Origin: an uncultured Opitutia bacterium
GTDB lineage: Bacteria > Verrucomicrobiota > Verrucomicrobiia > Opitutales > UBA953
Assembly: GCA_903855995.1 (NCBI GenBank)
Contig: CAIOAN010000012.1
Coordinates: forward strand, 248,001 to 312,000
Length of the DNA: 64,000 bases
Direction of reading: 5' to 3'
The position numbers and the translations under genes are program-made. This document shows positions 16,868 through 26,103 of the stretch, one piece after another. Position 1 is the stretch's first letter; each line of letters begins with the position of its first letter. The notes under the pieces were generated by a model. The model saw only the letters and a program-made list of their open reading frames with translations. It made no database searches and was not told the origin of the DNA.

Positions 16868-17088
16868 GAGCGGAGAGGAATCAGTGCGAGCAGGTCGCCG
16901 ACCGTGCGGCAGGCCCGCACCTGGGCGCCGGAGATCTCGACCTTGTGCACGTGTTCGAAATGGGAGATGACGAGCAGGACCGCGAGCGAATCCCAGCTGG
17001 GCAGGCCATCCAGTCGCGTCGCCTCATCGGCGCCGGCGAGTACGTCGACATCGGCCTGGAGGGCCGGGAGGTGTTGCATTCGGGTCAT
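16864..17088 (-). CDS. Acyl carrier protein
   Basis: A 74-residue ACP. The phosphopantetheine serine is in LPSWDSLAVLLVI, the DSL motif, and a short helical C-terminal part ends LLALIPLRS. It is translationally coupled to the PglD-like acyltransferase (ATGA) and lies 5 bp after the KAS III gene. The three genes probably build and transfer an acyl group to a sugar or lipid rather than serve bulk fatty-acid synthesis. Confidence 0.8.
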   Translation of the reverse strand: MTRMQHLPALQADVDVLAGADEATRLDGLPSWDSLAVLLVISHFEHVHKVEISGAQVRACRTVGDLLALIPLRS

Positions 17089-17093
17089 GAGAT

Positions 17094-18164
17094 TCAGGCG
17101 GGGAAAGAGCGGAGAGGCGCGACGGTGAGCGGACCGATTACGCCGGCGAAGGCGCCCCAAGACAGCCCGACGCCGAAGCCGCAGGCGACGATCTTGAGCG
17201 GCTCGCGTTCGAGACGATCGACCAGCCCGTCGATCAGCGCGCAGGGAATGGAGGCCGAACTCTGGTTGCCAAAGCGTTCGACGACGGCCATCGGGGTCTT
17301 CTCCGCGGTGAAGCCGCACTTCTTGGCGAGGGTCGAGAGCATGAAGCGGTTGGCTTGGTGCAAGACGAGCGCATCGGCGGTCTCGGCGGTGTAACCCGCG
17401 AGGCGCATGACCGCCCCCACGGCCGACGGGACTTCGCGCAGGGTGAAATTGAAAACCTCGGCGCCGTTCATGGCGAGATTGGCGGCGTGGCGGACGTTGC
17501 CTTCGCTATCTGTGATTTCGGCGAGCGGAGCCGCCCCAGGAGCCTGGCGCGCCCCACCCTGTGGCACCATGATCGCGGACGACCCTTGACCGTCGGCACC
17601 GAGAACGAAATGGAACGGTGCGGCGTGGCCGGTGCGTTCCACCAAGGTCGCCGAACCGGCGTCGCCGAAAAGCGGATCGGTGGAGCGATCGCCGGGATGC
17701 GTCAGCCGGCTGAGCGTGTCGCCGGCGCAGAGCAGCACGCGGGCGGCACCGCCATGGGCGCAGAGCAAGGCGGCCTGCTGTAAACCGTAGACCCAACCCG
17801 AACAGCCCAGGGCGAGATCGAAAGCGGCGGCCGACTTGCTGAGCCCGAGCCGGCCGTGGAGCAGCGAGGCATTGTTGGGCTGGGAATAATCCGGCGTCTG
17901 GGTGACGAAGATGACCGCATCGATGGAAGTGGCATCGAGGGCCATTTCTGCCAGCAGTCGGCGCGTCGCGTCTTCACACAAATCGAGCGCGGTCACTCCC
18001 GGCGCGGCGATGCGGCGCTCACGTAGGCCCACGGTCTTGGCGATGCGTTCCAGCTGGCCGCGATCAATACCCCGGGCAAGACCATCGGCCATGAAATCGC
18101 GCACCACCGAACCGGTGGAGACGGCGAGGCCAGCGAGGCGGATGTTGGAGAGAGAGGAATGCAT
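17094..18164 (-). CDS. 3-oxoacyl-ACP synthase III family protein
   Basis: A 356-residue thiolase-fold enzyme of FabH type. The catalytic triad is visible: Cys in LALGCSGWVYGL, His in VLHQANRFM and Asn in ERFGNQSSASIP. It condenses an acyl-CoA starter with malonyl-ACP or performs a related acyl transfer. The adjacent ACP and PglD-like genes suggest a dedicated acyl modification of the glycan. The start at MHSSLSNIRLAG is chosen because the upstream in-frame residues come from module e of the repeat element. Confidence 0.85.
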   Translation of the reverse strand: MHSSLSNIRLAGLAVSTGSVVRDFMADGLARGIDRGQLERIAKTVGLRERRIAAPGVTALDLCEDATRRLLAEMALDATSIDAVIFVTQTPDYSQPNNASLLHGRLGLSKSAAAFDLALGCSGWVYGLQQAALLCAHGGAARVLLCAGDTLSRLTHPGDRSTDPLFGDAGSATLVERTGHAAPFHFVLGADGQGSSAIMVPQGGARQAPGAAPLAEITDSEGNVRHAANLAMNGAEVFNFTLREVPSAVGAVMRLAGYTAETADALVLHQANRFMLSTLAKKCGFTAEKTPMAVVERFGNQSSASIPCALIDGLVDRLEREPLKIVACGFGVGLSWGAFAGVIGPLTVAPLRSFPA

Positions 18165-18579
18165 GGGGCTTAATGAGGGGACAAGTTGGCACGTGGGCAC
18201 GTGGGCAAGGGGAGAGGCAGATGAGAGGCTTAGTTGACCAGAGGCTCGGAGGCTCAGGGAGACTAACTAGCTGGCCGGTTGACAAGTTGACCAGTGGACA
18301 AGGGAGGCAGACGGGTTAACTCAAGGGGAAACCGGAGACCGGAATATTGACTGGGGTGATTTGAGGTAGGGCGGCGATTGCTATCGCTGCCGTTGGAGAC
18401 CGAAGCCCTGAAGTCGTCGGGGCTTAGCTATGTCGAACCGACAACAGAATCACCTGGCGAACGGACGTGATAGCAATCACGTCCCTACCCATTCCATCAC
18501 TGGTCAACCGGTCAACTAACGCTGTATCGTTCTGGTCCACCGAGCCTCTGGGCCTCCGGGCCTCTAGTCATGCGCGCTC
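18165..18579. repeat. Composite element 3: complete nested palindrome e-a-b-c-b'-a'
   Basis: This 415-bp gap contains no gene. Read left to right it shows e (GGCACGTGGGCACGTGGG), a (AGAGGCTCGGAGGCTCAG), b (GGTTGACAAGTTGACCAG), the 125-bp foldback c at 18366-18490, then the inverted b' (CTGGTCAACCGGTCAACT) and a' (GAGCCTCTGGGCCTCC). The inner arms of c read GATTGCTATC on the left and GATAGCAATC on the right, exact reverse complements. It separates the asparagine synthase from the KAS III gene. Confidence 0.9.
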
Positions 18580-20481
18580 TCACCGCCCAGCAAACTGCCT
18601 CACCCAGGACTCAAGGCAAAGAATGCCGAGCAAGGGATAAGCCGCGTCGATCTGGCCGCGGCGATCCGCCTCGAGTAATCGCAAGACGCCTTGGCCGTCG
18701 AACACGCCGGTGGCGTCCAATCTTCCGCTGCGAGCGAGCTCGGTGAGTTTTCGTCCATAGGCACCGTGGATCAACGAACGGAGCGGGAGACCGAAGCCGG
18801 CCTTGGGCCGATCGAGCACGCGATCCGGCAGGACTCCGCGCATCGCCCGACGCAGGATATATTTACCTTCGCTGCCATGCTGCTTGAGCGTATCGGGCAG
18901 GCGCTCCGAGAAGGCCACGAGATCAGGATCAAGGAAAGGCAGGCGGACTTCGACGCCATGTGCCATGGCCATCTTGTCGGTGTAATTGAGATTATGATCG
19001 GCGAGGAAAAACGATCGGTCGAGGTGCAGCATCTGGTTGAGACGGCTGACCCCTTCGGGCAGGCCATCCAGGGAGCGCAGGAGCACATCGACTGGGCGAG
19101 ACGCTGGCTGGCTCGCCCGGAAGGCGGGGCTGAGCGCCGGGCTCAAGGACTCCTGGCTGATCCAGAGGAAGTAACTGGCCAAGCGCTCCGGCGCGGGAGC
19201 GTCGGCGTAACGGAACAGTTTTGAGAGGCGACGGGCCAGCGGGCCGGCGACTTGCGCATGGGCGGCCGAGCGACGCAGCAAGCTACGCAAAGGCCGCGGG
19301 GCCCAGGCCCAATATTTCTCCGAGCCCAAGGCCACATGTCGGCGATACCCCGAGAAGAGGTCGTCGCCGCCGGCACCCGACAGCAAGACCTTGACGCCTT
19401 GGGCGCGTGCTTCGCGGCAGATGGCCCGGGCGGCGAAGGCGGCCACATCCGGCGTCGGCTCATCGAGCTGCCAAACCATCAGGTCCAGGTCGTCGAGTTC
19501 GGCCTGATCCATCGTGCTCACGTGCAGCGGCGTGCGCATCTGCTCGCTGACATACTGAGCGTAGGGGAAATCTTCCGCGAAGCCTTCCTTGCCGAGACCC
19601 TTGAGTGAACTCGCCCCAATCGTGAAGCAGGGGTAACGGCTCGGATCGCCGAGGCCCTCGACCGCGTAATGGGCGACCGACGAAGAATCCACCCCGCCCG
19701 AAAGGAATCCGCCCACGGGGACATCGGACACCAACTGGCGCTTCACCGCCTGGCCGAGGTAATGGCGGCAGGCCTCGAGGGCGTCGGCCGTTTTAAACGG
19801 CTGCACTTCTTCGGAGTAATGCGCCGGAGCGAAGGACCCCCGGACTGGCTCCTGCCCTTCGCGCCATTCGACCCAGGTCCCAGGTAAGATTTTACGAATG
19901 CCCTTGGCCGGGGTGAGCTCACCTGGGGCGTAGAGCAACGTGAGATAGGAAGACACCGCCAAGGGATCCAGCGACAGATCCACCCCGGGCAAGCGGCACA
20001 AGGCTTTGATCTCCGAAGCGAAGCCATAGCCATCGGCGGTCTTCGCCCAGTAGAGCGGCTTGACGCCGGCGGCGTCGCGGACGACCAGCATGCGCCGCTC
20101 TTCGGGATACCAGGCCGCAAAGGCAAAAATACCGTTCAACCACGGCAGGCAATCCTTGCCGAAGCGCGACAGGAGATTGGCCAATACCTCCGTGTCGCTG
20201 TGGCCACGGAAGACCACGCCCTGCCGCTCCAGCTGGGCGCGCAGTGCGCGATAATTATAAATCTCGCCGTTGAAGGTCAGGATCAGCTTGCCCGCGGCAT
20301 CCGCCATCGGCTGGGCACCGGCGGACGTGAGATCCAGAATCGAAAGCCGAACGTGCGAGAGACCCGCCCGGGCGTCATGCCACTCTCCGGAGGCATCCGG
20401 GCCGCGATGGCCCTGAGCGCGGCCCATCTGCGCGAGCAACGCGGGGTCGAAGCGACCGACATATCCGGCGATACCACACAT
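18580..20481 (-). CDS. asnB: Asparagine synthase (glutamine-hydrolysing) family amidotransferase
   Basis: A 633-residue two-domain enzyme. The class II glutaminase domain begins MCGIAGYVG with catalytic Cys2. The synthetase domain has the PP-loop LSGGVDSSSVAHYA at about residue 265 and LLSGAGGDDLFSGYRRH. The length matches the amidotransferases often found in exosortase and exopolysaccharide loci, which may amidate a sugar acid instead of making free asparagine. A substrate could be the uronic acid made by the WecC-like dehydrogenase. It begins 3 bp after a glycosyltransferase gene. Confidence 0.85.
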   Translation of the reverse strand: MCGIAGYVGRFDPALLAQMGRAQGHRGPDASGEWHDARAGLSHVRLSILDLTSAGAQPMADAAGKLILTFNGEIYNYRALRAQLERQGVVFRGHSDTEVLANLLSRFGKDCLPWLNGIFAFAAWYPEERRMLVVRDAAGVKPLYWAKTADGYGFASEIKALCRLPGVDLSLDPLAVSSYLTLLYAPGELTPAKGIRKILPGTWVEWREGQEPVRGSFAPAHYSEEVQPFKTADALEACRHYLGQAVKRQLVSDVPVGGFLSGGVDSSSVAHYAVEGLGDPSRYPCFTIGASSLKGLGKEGFAEDFPYAQYVSEQMRTPLHVSTMDQAELDDLDLMVWQLDEPTPDVAAFAARAICREARAQGVKVLLSGAGGDDLFSGYRRHVALGSEKYWAWAPRPLRSLLRRSAAHAQVAGPLARRLSKLFRYADAPAPERLASYFLWISQESLSPALSPAFRASQPASRPVDVLLRSLDGLPEGVSRLNQMLHLDRSFFLADHNLNYTDKMAMAHGVEVRLPFLDPDLVAFSERLPDTLKQHGSEGKYILRRAMRGVLPDRVLDRPKAGFGLPLRSLIHGAYGRKLTELARSGRLDATGVFDGQGVLRLLEADRRGQIDAAYPLLGILCLESWVRQFAGR

Positions 20482-20484
20482 AGC

Positions 20485-21645
20485 TCAGGAAGCGACGCTC
20501 CCTTCGGGATATAATTTCAACGTGGCTTTCGCCAGCGTATCCCAATCATGGACGCGATGAACATAGGCCTGACCCACCTGACCCTGGGTGCGGGCGGCGG
20601 CGGGATTCAGCAGCAAGGGAGCCAAGGCCTTGGCGAGGGCCTCGGGACCCTGCTCACATTGCACGAGCGCCTCGGCGGTCGACGCGTTCGACATATAACA
20701 ACCGCGGGTGGCGACGACGGGCAGGCCCGCAGACATGGCTTCCAGAATCGCCAAGGCCATGCCTTCGGATTCCGAAGCGTGCACAAACACATTCGCCGCC
20801 GCATAAGCGGCGGCTTTGGCGGCCTCGTCCATGAAGCCCAGCCAGTGCACGCGGGGGGCGCACCCGCAGGACCGTACTAAATGGAAAAGCTTGGCGCCAT
20901 ATTCGCCGTCATGATCAGGGTTGCCGGCGATCAGCAGATGGGGGGCCGAGGCGCCGAGTAAACTGAGCGCGAGGATGATGTCCTCGAGTCGTTTCTTGGG
21001 CGTGATGCGGCCGATAAACAGGATCACGCGATCGGTGGCATCGATGCCGTGCTGTCGGCGGAGCGCTCCACCGGCTTCGGCGTCGGCAACTTTAACCGGG
21101 CGGATGCCATTAGGCACGACGTGGATCGGGGCGGTGATACCGAGGGACAGGAGCTGGTTACGCTCAAGGGGGGTGAGCGCGAAGACCCCGGTGGATCGAT
21201 TGAGATTCGGGCCGGAGAATGCCCGGATGTAGAGCCGCTTCTTGAGTGACTTGAAACTCCAGTCCGAGAACAGCAACGGATCCAGCGCGCCGTGCGGGTG
21301 ATAAAAGACCGGGAGACGGCATTGCTTGGCCGCCGCGCCGACCTGCAGGTTCAAAGGATTGAACGTGCTGTGCGCGTGCAACACCGTGCCCCCAGGGAGC
21401 GTCGCGAACTCCCGGACCATCCGATGAGAGCGCGCCAGGCCGAACAGCGGGTCCGGCATGAAGTAACGCACGGGCAGGCCGTCGAAATATTCTGTGGACC
21501 CGGCGCGAATGGCATTAGGCGTCCAGACCTGCACGTCCGCTCCGGCCCGACGCTGCGCAGAGGCGAGCTCGAAGACCATCTTCTGCACACCTCCGGCGTA
21601 AGCGCCGGGGAGGCATTCATAGACGACGTGGCGGACGGAGGGCAC
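20485..21645 (-). CDS. Glycosyltransferase family 4
   Basis: About 386 residues. RHVVYECLPGAYAGGVQKMV starts the acceptor domain. VILFIGRITPKKRLEDII and the E-x7-E region HASESEGMALAILEAMSAGLP mark the donor domain. A GTG at 21645 is proposed as start, because the polymerase gene ends at 21665 and upstream in-frame sequence overlaps it. The enzyme probably adds a sugar during repeat-unit assembly. Confidence 0.85.
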   Translation of the reverse strand: MPSVRHVVYECLPGAYAGGVQKMVFELASAQRRAGADVQVWTPNAIRAGSTEYFDGLPVRYFMPDPLFGLARSHRMVREFATLPGGTVLHAHSTFNPLNLQVGAAAKQCRLPVFYHPHGALDPLLFSDWSFKSLKKRLYIRAFSGPNLNRSTGVFALTPLERNQLLSLGITAPIHVVPNGIRPVKVADAEAGGALRRQHGIDATDRVILFIGRITPKKRLEDIILALSLLGASAPHLLIAGNPDHDGEYGAKLFHLVRSCGCAPRVHWLGFMDEAAKAAAYAAANVFVHASESEGMALAILEAMSAGLPVVATRGCYMSNASTAEALVQCEQGPEALAKALAPLLLNPAAARTQGQVGQAYVHRVHDWDTLAKATLKLYPEGSVAS

Positions 21646-21664
21646 GGAGAGCGGGGGGGCAGGG

Positions 21665-23023
21665 TCAGCGGCGGGGCGGGCCGGGTGGCTGAGCGGCGAA
21701 AGGGGGCGTGATGTTGCCGTGTTCCAATGCCATGGGATCTGCGGGCGGCAGGTCCCAGACTTTCGGCGCAAGGCCGGGAATGGAGTGGAGGATCCAGATG
21801 AATAACATCGGCATGTTGTGCACGATCGTGAAGACGAAGAGCGACATCATCCCGTCGCGAAACACCTGCACGAGGATCATGAAGAAAATCAGGTACAGGT
21901 AGCGGCTCAGCCGGTCCATCGGGCCCGTGGTGGCACGCAGGCAGAAGGTCGTCAGGCCGAAGCCCAACAGGAGCGGCACGATGAAGATGCCGGCATAGCC
22001 ATAGTTCAGGTAGGCTTCGCCGACGTAGGTAAGAATGCGCCCCTCAACGTTATATTGTCGGGTGCTGGTAGAGATATCCACCAAATGATCAGCCAGGCCG
22101 GGCTTATTGGCCCACCACGCCCGCGGCACGGGTAAGGTGATGATTGCAAGATACGTCGACCCTAGGAATTTCTTCTCCGCGAAGTCGGTCATGGTCAGGC
22201 CCGCGGCGAACTGATCGAGGAAGTTTTCCCCTTCTTCGCGTTTCTTGTTCCGATCGAAAGAATCTTTTAACTGGGTGACTACCTCGGCCGTTTCGCCCTG
22301 CTGAAAAGCCGTGCCAATCATCTTGAGCCGCGGGAAGAGCAGGGCCACCAAGACGGCGCCGATAACAATGGTGAGGGTCGGCCAGCGGCGCCGCCGCGCC
22401 TGCAGGTAATAGGCCGCAAAGAAAAGCAGCGGCAAAACAAGCATGAAGCGGTGGTAGCCCTGGAGGGCCACGAAGCTGAGGTAGAGCGCGACCAAAATCA
22501 GCCACTGGGGACGGAAGCCGTAGGTGAAGATCAGGGCCGTGAGGCATCCGATCGGCCACATGGCGACGACGGTCAGGTAATTCGTGGCCGCGAAGTCTTC
22601 ACCTATCTCAATGCCTCCGCTCTTGATTGAAAGGAAGACACAGAGGCCCGCGGGTAGACAAACCGCGCAAACCGCGGCGATGATCCGCGGGTTGAGCACG
22701 CGGCGTTGCACGGGCCGCTGGGCCGTGCGCCCGAAGCGGGCGTGGGCCCAAAGGCAGCCGAATACGAAAAAGATCAGGGCGACATCCGCCCAGAGGAGCG
22801 CCCGAGAAATCTCCGCTTCGGTCACCACTTCGAAGTTAGCCGTGTTGCCATACATCGGAGTGGCCCCGGCGTAGAGATCCCACCCCCGCATGGTATAACT
22901 GAAGACGTGAAACAACAGGTAGACCGCCAGGGGGTGCCAGAACGACACGCGCCGAAACATGATCACGACGACGGCGATCAAGACGACCGCGTCGAAGAGG
23001 AGATTGAGGAGGATGGAATCCAC
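21665..23023 (-). CDS. wzy: Wzy-type oligosaccharide repeat-unit polymerase
   Basis: About 452 residues with some 11 hydrophobic segments and a central cytoplasm- or periplasm-facing loop (LKDSFDRNKKREEGENFLDQ). The segment GSTYLAIITLPVPRAWWANKP followed by GEAYLNYGYAGIF is the pattern of O-antigen polysaccharide polymerases of the oligosaccharide-repeat-unit type. It would join flipped repeat units in the periplasm. The GTG at 23023 is proposed as start since the upstream in-frame stretch reads through a repeat element. Confidence 0.8.
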   Translation of the reverse strand: MDSILLNLLFDAVVLIAVVVIMFRRVSFWHPLAVYLLFHVFSYTMRGWDLYAGATPMYGNTANFEVVTEAEISRALLWADVALIFFVFGCLWAHARFGRTAQRPVQRRVLNPRIIAAVCAVCLPAGLCVFLSIKSGGIEIGEDFAATNYLTVVAMWPIGCLTALIFTYGFRPQWLILVALYLSFVALQGYHRFMLVLPLLFFAAYYLQARRRRWPTLTIVIGAVLVALLFPRLKMIGTAFQQGETAEVVTQLKDSFDRNKKREEGENFLDQFAAGLTMTDFAEKKFLGSTYLAIITLPVPRAWWANKPGLADHLVDISTSTRQYNVEGRILTYVGEAYLNYGYAGIFIVPLLLGFGLTTFCLRATTGPMDRLSRYLYLIFFMILVQVFRDGMMSLFVFTIVHNMPMLFIWILHSIPGLAPKVWDLPPADPMALEHGNITPPFAAQPPGPPRR

Positions 23024-23267
23024 TAGAAGATAAGACCGGAGGCCGAGAGGGCCGGAGGCGCAGATGAGAGGCAGTGCAAAGGTGAAATAAACTCTGGGGA
23101 CGGGGGGCCAGGTTGCGGCTACTCGGCCATCAGCCGCGGGGACCAGGAGCCGGCTACCGAAGGCCGAAGGCCGGAAACCTGAAACAATACCCGTGCTTCC
23201 GTTGTATTCCCCACCGCTAACCGCCAACACCTGACCTTGGCACTAGGGATAGCACGTGGTGCTGTCC
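23024..23267. repeat. Composite element 4 (modules a-like, g, CAGCCGCGG block, f', small hairpin)
   Basis: The gap holds an a-like stretch (GGAGGCCGAGAGGGCCGGAGG), module g (GTGCAAAGGTG at about 23073) and a block around CATCAGCCGCGG and GGAGCCGGCTACCGAAGGCC that recurs at 44.13-44.19 kb. It also has f' (CCGCTAACCGCCAACACC) and a short hairpin (GGGATAGCACGTGGTGCTGT) ending in the CCCTACC seen at the end of module c. No gene is seen. Confidence 0.7.
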
Positions 23268-24596
23268 CTACCTCGTCTTTTTCAATCGCTCACCGCTGAC
23301 GGCGGCGACGAAGTTGACCCGCGTGGGGGCTTTGTGCCGGGCGAGCTGCTGCCGGCAGGCGGTGCGCAGGGCTGCGCGCAAGGCTTCTTGGTCGGCCGCC
23401 GGGGCGACGACATCCACCACGACAGTCTGGCCAGTGAGCGGGTGGGCTTCGCCGCGCACCCGGCAATCGATCACTCCCGGCACACCGAGGATGACTGATT
23501 CGACTTCGGCCGGCATGAGCTTCTCGCCGCCGACGTTGATCATCTCACCCATGCGGCCGAGGATGCGGAGCGTGCCGTCGGGGCCGAGCTCGACCTTGTC
23601 GCCGGTGCGGAACCAACCGTCGTCGGTAAAGCGTTCGTTGCTGGCGTTGAGATAGCCGGCGATCTGGGTCCGGCTGCGGAGCCAGAGTTCGTCGTCGACG
23701 ACTTTCCATTCCAAGCCGGGATCATCAAAGCGCAGGAACGTCGACCCGGGATCCGGGCTTTCGGTCCGAGTGATGCCCGTCTCACTGGTCCCGAACGTCT
23801 GGATGAACCGCGCACGCGGGAAGGCGGCCTTCAAGCGATGGAGCAGGCTTTCGGGCATCGGCTCGGTGCCATACGTGATCACGCGCAAGGAGCTGAGGTC
23901 GTGGCCCTCGACCTCACCCGAGGCGAGCAGGAGATTGAGAAACGTCGGTGATGCCGGCAGGACCGCCACACGATGGGTCGCGATCGCCGCGGCGACGCTC
24001 GCCGGCGCGCGGCTGGCGGGGATGACCAACAGGGAGCCAGCCGCCAGGGAACCCAGCAGGGTGTTCAAGCCGCCGATGTGATCGAAGCCTAGCAAGGCGA
24101 GCACGGGGAGGCGGCTTTCGTGGCGCGATTCATACGTCGCCAATAGTTTGGGAAAATCCTGCACCATTGCCTTCGGCACGCCACTGGTGCCGCTCGAAAA
24201 AAGGATCAGCCCCGCGGCACCCTGCTCGCGCAGGCGGGCGAAGAGCGGATGGGCGGAAGGCTCGTCGACGCGCGGGTAGAGGCTCCAGCTCAGCGGCTCG
24301 GTCGTGATGATCCACTGGGCGTTGATCAAGGCGAGTTTGGCGGGATGCTCGACCGCATTGCCCGACAGCGGCGCGACGAAATGGCCGGCCTCCGCGAGCA
24401 CGAGTAACCAGGCGGTCGAAGCTGGCCCGTGTTCGCCGATGAGGCCGAAGGCCGTGGGGCGATCCAATTTCAGCTGCCGGAGAAACTCCCGTGCGCGCAC
24501 CACCAGGGCATCCAGTTCACCGAAATTCACCACACCCCACGATCCGGCCAAGGCAGGCTTGGCGGAATAAGCGGTGAAGCGGGTGAGGAGGGACAT
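23268..24596 (-). CDS. AMP-dependent acyl-CoA/acyl-ACP synthetase family protein
   Basis: A 442-residue adenylate-forming enzyme, shorter than fatty-acyl-CoA ligases and closer in size to OSB-CoA-ligase-like members. Motifs are LILFSSGTSGVPKA (ATP loop), TFGTSETG, GWFRTGDKVELGPDG and a lysine-containing C-terminus (SGERLKKTR). It activates a carboxylic acid as an adenylate and loads it on CoA or an ACP. An SDR and an ACP follow upstream in the same direction, separated by repeat elements, which suggests a small acyl-modification pathway for the glycan. Confidence 0.8.
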   Translation of the reverse strand: MSLLTRFTAYSAKPALAGSWGVVNFGELDALVVRAREFLRQLKLDRPTAFGLIGEHGPASTAWLLVLAEAGHFVAPLSGNAVEHPAKLALINAQWIITTEPLSWSLYPRVDEPSAHPLFARLREQGAAGLILFSSGTSGVPKAMVQDFPKLLATYESRHESRLPVLALLGFDHIGGLNTLLGSLAAGSLLVIPASRAPASVAAAIATHRVAVLPASPTFLNLLLASGEVEGHDLSSLRVITYGTEPMPESLLHRLKAAFPRARFIQTFGTSETGITRTESPDPGSTFLRFDDPGLEWKVVDDELWLRSRTQIAGYLNASNERFTDDGWFRTGDKVELGPDGTLRILGRMGEMINVGGEKLMPAEVESVILGVPGVIDCRVRGEAHPLTGQTVVVDVVAPAADQEALRAALRTACRQQLARHKAPTRVNFVAAVSGERLKKTR

Positions 24597-24991
24597 GGGA
24601 CGAAAGAATAGGAGGACTGAGTCGATGTCTGAATGGAGGACTGGATGGACGAAAGACCGGGTTGGTTAGTTGAACGATTGGCCAGTTGGCCGGAAAGGAG
24701 AACGAGAGGCTGAGTTGACCAGAGGCACGGAGGCTCAGGGGGGAGGCGATTTAACTTCGGGTGGTAGGTGGCAGCCACGGGCATCGGGGATTCAGTTGCA
24801 TCCCCAACCGCCAACACCTAACCCGTGCACCTTTGCACTTCGGACGGCTCGGAGAGCCGTCCCTACCTTGAGCAGGGTAGACGCGGTTAGGACTATATCG
24901 AAGGCTGGCACGCAGTACCGACCCTACCTCGCTGCATTCCTTGCCCGCTGGCCCGCTGGTCAACCGGTCAACTAACGTTATCTCTCGCTGA
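24597..24991. repeat. Composite element 5 (b, a, d, f', g', hairpins, b')
   Basis: A 395-bp gap without a gene. It contains b-like GGCCAGTTGGCCGG, a (GACCAGAGGCACGGAGGCTCAG), a d fragment (CGGGTGGTAGGTGGCAG), f' (CCAACCGCCAACACCTAACC), inverted g (GTGCACCTTTGCAC), a perfect 9-bp hairpin (GGACGGCTCGGAGAGCCGTC), CCCTACC ends like those of module c, and b' (CTGGTCAACCGGTCAACT). It lies between the SDR and the AMP-ligase gene. Confidence 0.8.
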
Positions 24992-25684
24992 TCAACTGCC
25001 CAACTTTCCGAGATATTCCACACTGCCGCTGGCAGAAGCGGAGGCGCCGAGGCGAGCGACGACGAAATCCACGGCTTCGCCCATAGAGGTGCCGGCGGGG
25101 CGGCTGATCCGCGCATTAATTTTGGCGAGCGCGGCCTTGGGCACGGCGCGCGTGAGATCGGTGTCGATGGGGCCGAAGCCCAACGCCATGACGCGCACCC
25201 CCTGCGTGGCGAGTTCGGTGGCGGCGACGCGGGTCAGGGCCTCGACCGCGGCCTTGCTGGCGACATAGGCGGCTTCACCTTCCAGGGAAAGCGGCACAGC
25301 TACAGTGGTGAAATTGATGATCAATCCGCCGCGCTGACGCACCATCACTTTACCGACGGCCTGCAGGCAGTGAAACGTCCCAAGGTAATTCACGCGCATG
25401 AGCGACTCGGCCACCTTGCCCGGGGTGAGCAGGAAAGCATTCAGCGAGGCGGCCCCGGCGTTATTGATCAACAAATCGATGCGGCCGAGCTCAGCGACAG
25501 CCGCGACCGAGGCGCGAACGGCGGCCTCATCGGTGACGTCGACCAAGTGTCCGGTGAAATGCGCGTGCGTGATGGGTGCGGCCTGTCGGGAGAAACCATG
25601 CACCACCCAACCATCGGCCAACAAGCGTTCGGCCAGCGCGCGGCCGAGGCCTTTGGAAACTCCGGTGATGAGAGCGGTGGGCAT
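24992..25684 (-). CDS. Short-chain dehydrogenase/reductase
   Basis: A 230-residue classical SDR. It has TGVSKGLGRALAE for NAD(P), LLINNAGAAS, and the active-site pair in EAAYVASKAA. The usual catalytic Ser position in IINFTTVAVP appears to be Thr, which is uncommon. It is FabG-like in size and could reduce a 3-oxoacyl-ACP or a sugar ketone. Its place between an ACP and an AMP-ligase favours the acyl role, by inference. Confidence 0.8.
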   Translation of the reverse strand: MPTALITGVSKGLGRALAERLLADGWVVHGFSRQAAPITHAHFTGHLVDVTDEAAVRASVAAVAELGRIDLLINNAGAASLNAFLLTPGKVAESLMRVNYLGTFHCLQAVGKVMVRQRGGLIINFTTVAVPLSLEGEAAYVASKAAVEALTRVAATELATQGVRVMALGFGPIDTDLTRAVPKAALAKINARISRPAGTSMGEAVDFVVARLGASASASGSVEYLGKLGS

Positions 25685-26103
25685 TTGAATCGAGGGATGG
25701 AGGTGAAGGAGGGCCCGAGGGCTAGAGGTTGAGTTAGAGGCTGAGTTGACCAGAGGCTCGGAGGCTCAGGGGGAGAAACAAACTAGCTGGCCGGTTGACA
25801 AGTTGACCCGTGGGCAAGGGAAGCGAAGTAGATGCCCGGAGGCTCAGAGGCCCAGTTGACCAGTGGTCGATTGTCTCAAAGGGGAGCCGGAGGCCGGATG
25901 ATTGGCTGCGGGAAACACATTTTCGGGTCACGGGTCTCGGCCGTCGGGTGCCTGGTTCAGGTGTTCAGGTTCGGGTACAGGTTCAGGACCTGAACTTTGC
26001 CCCGCACCTGCACCTGATAACCCGTACCAGAGACCTGAGGGCCGAGACCTGAGACCCGAAATTGCATCGCTCTGGTCAACCGAGCCTCTGGGCCTCCGGG
26101 CCT
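25685..26103. repeat. Composite element 6 (a, b, a, long palindrome, a')
   Basis: This 419-bp gap holds no gene. It has two a copies (from about 25750 and 25830), b (GGCCGGTTGACAAGTTGACC), then a distinct palindrome at about 25920-26062. The left arm of that palindrome (TTTCGGGTCACGGGTCTCGG) reappears inverted on the right (CCGAGACCTGAGACCCGAAA), with GTTCAGG repeats between. It closes with a' (GCCTCTGGGCCTCCGGGCCT), whose last bases form the TAG stop of the ACP gene. Confidence 0.85.
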
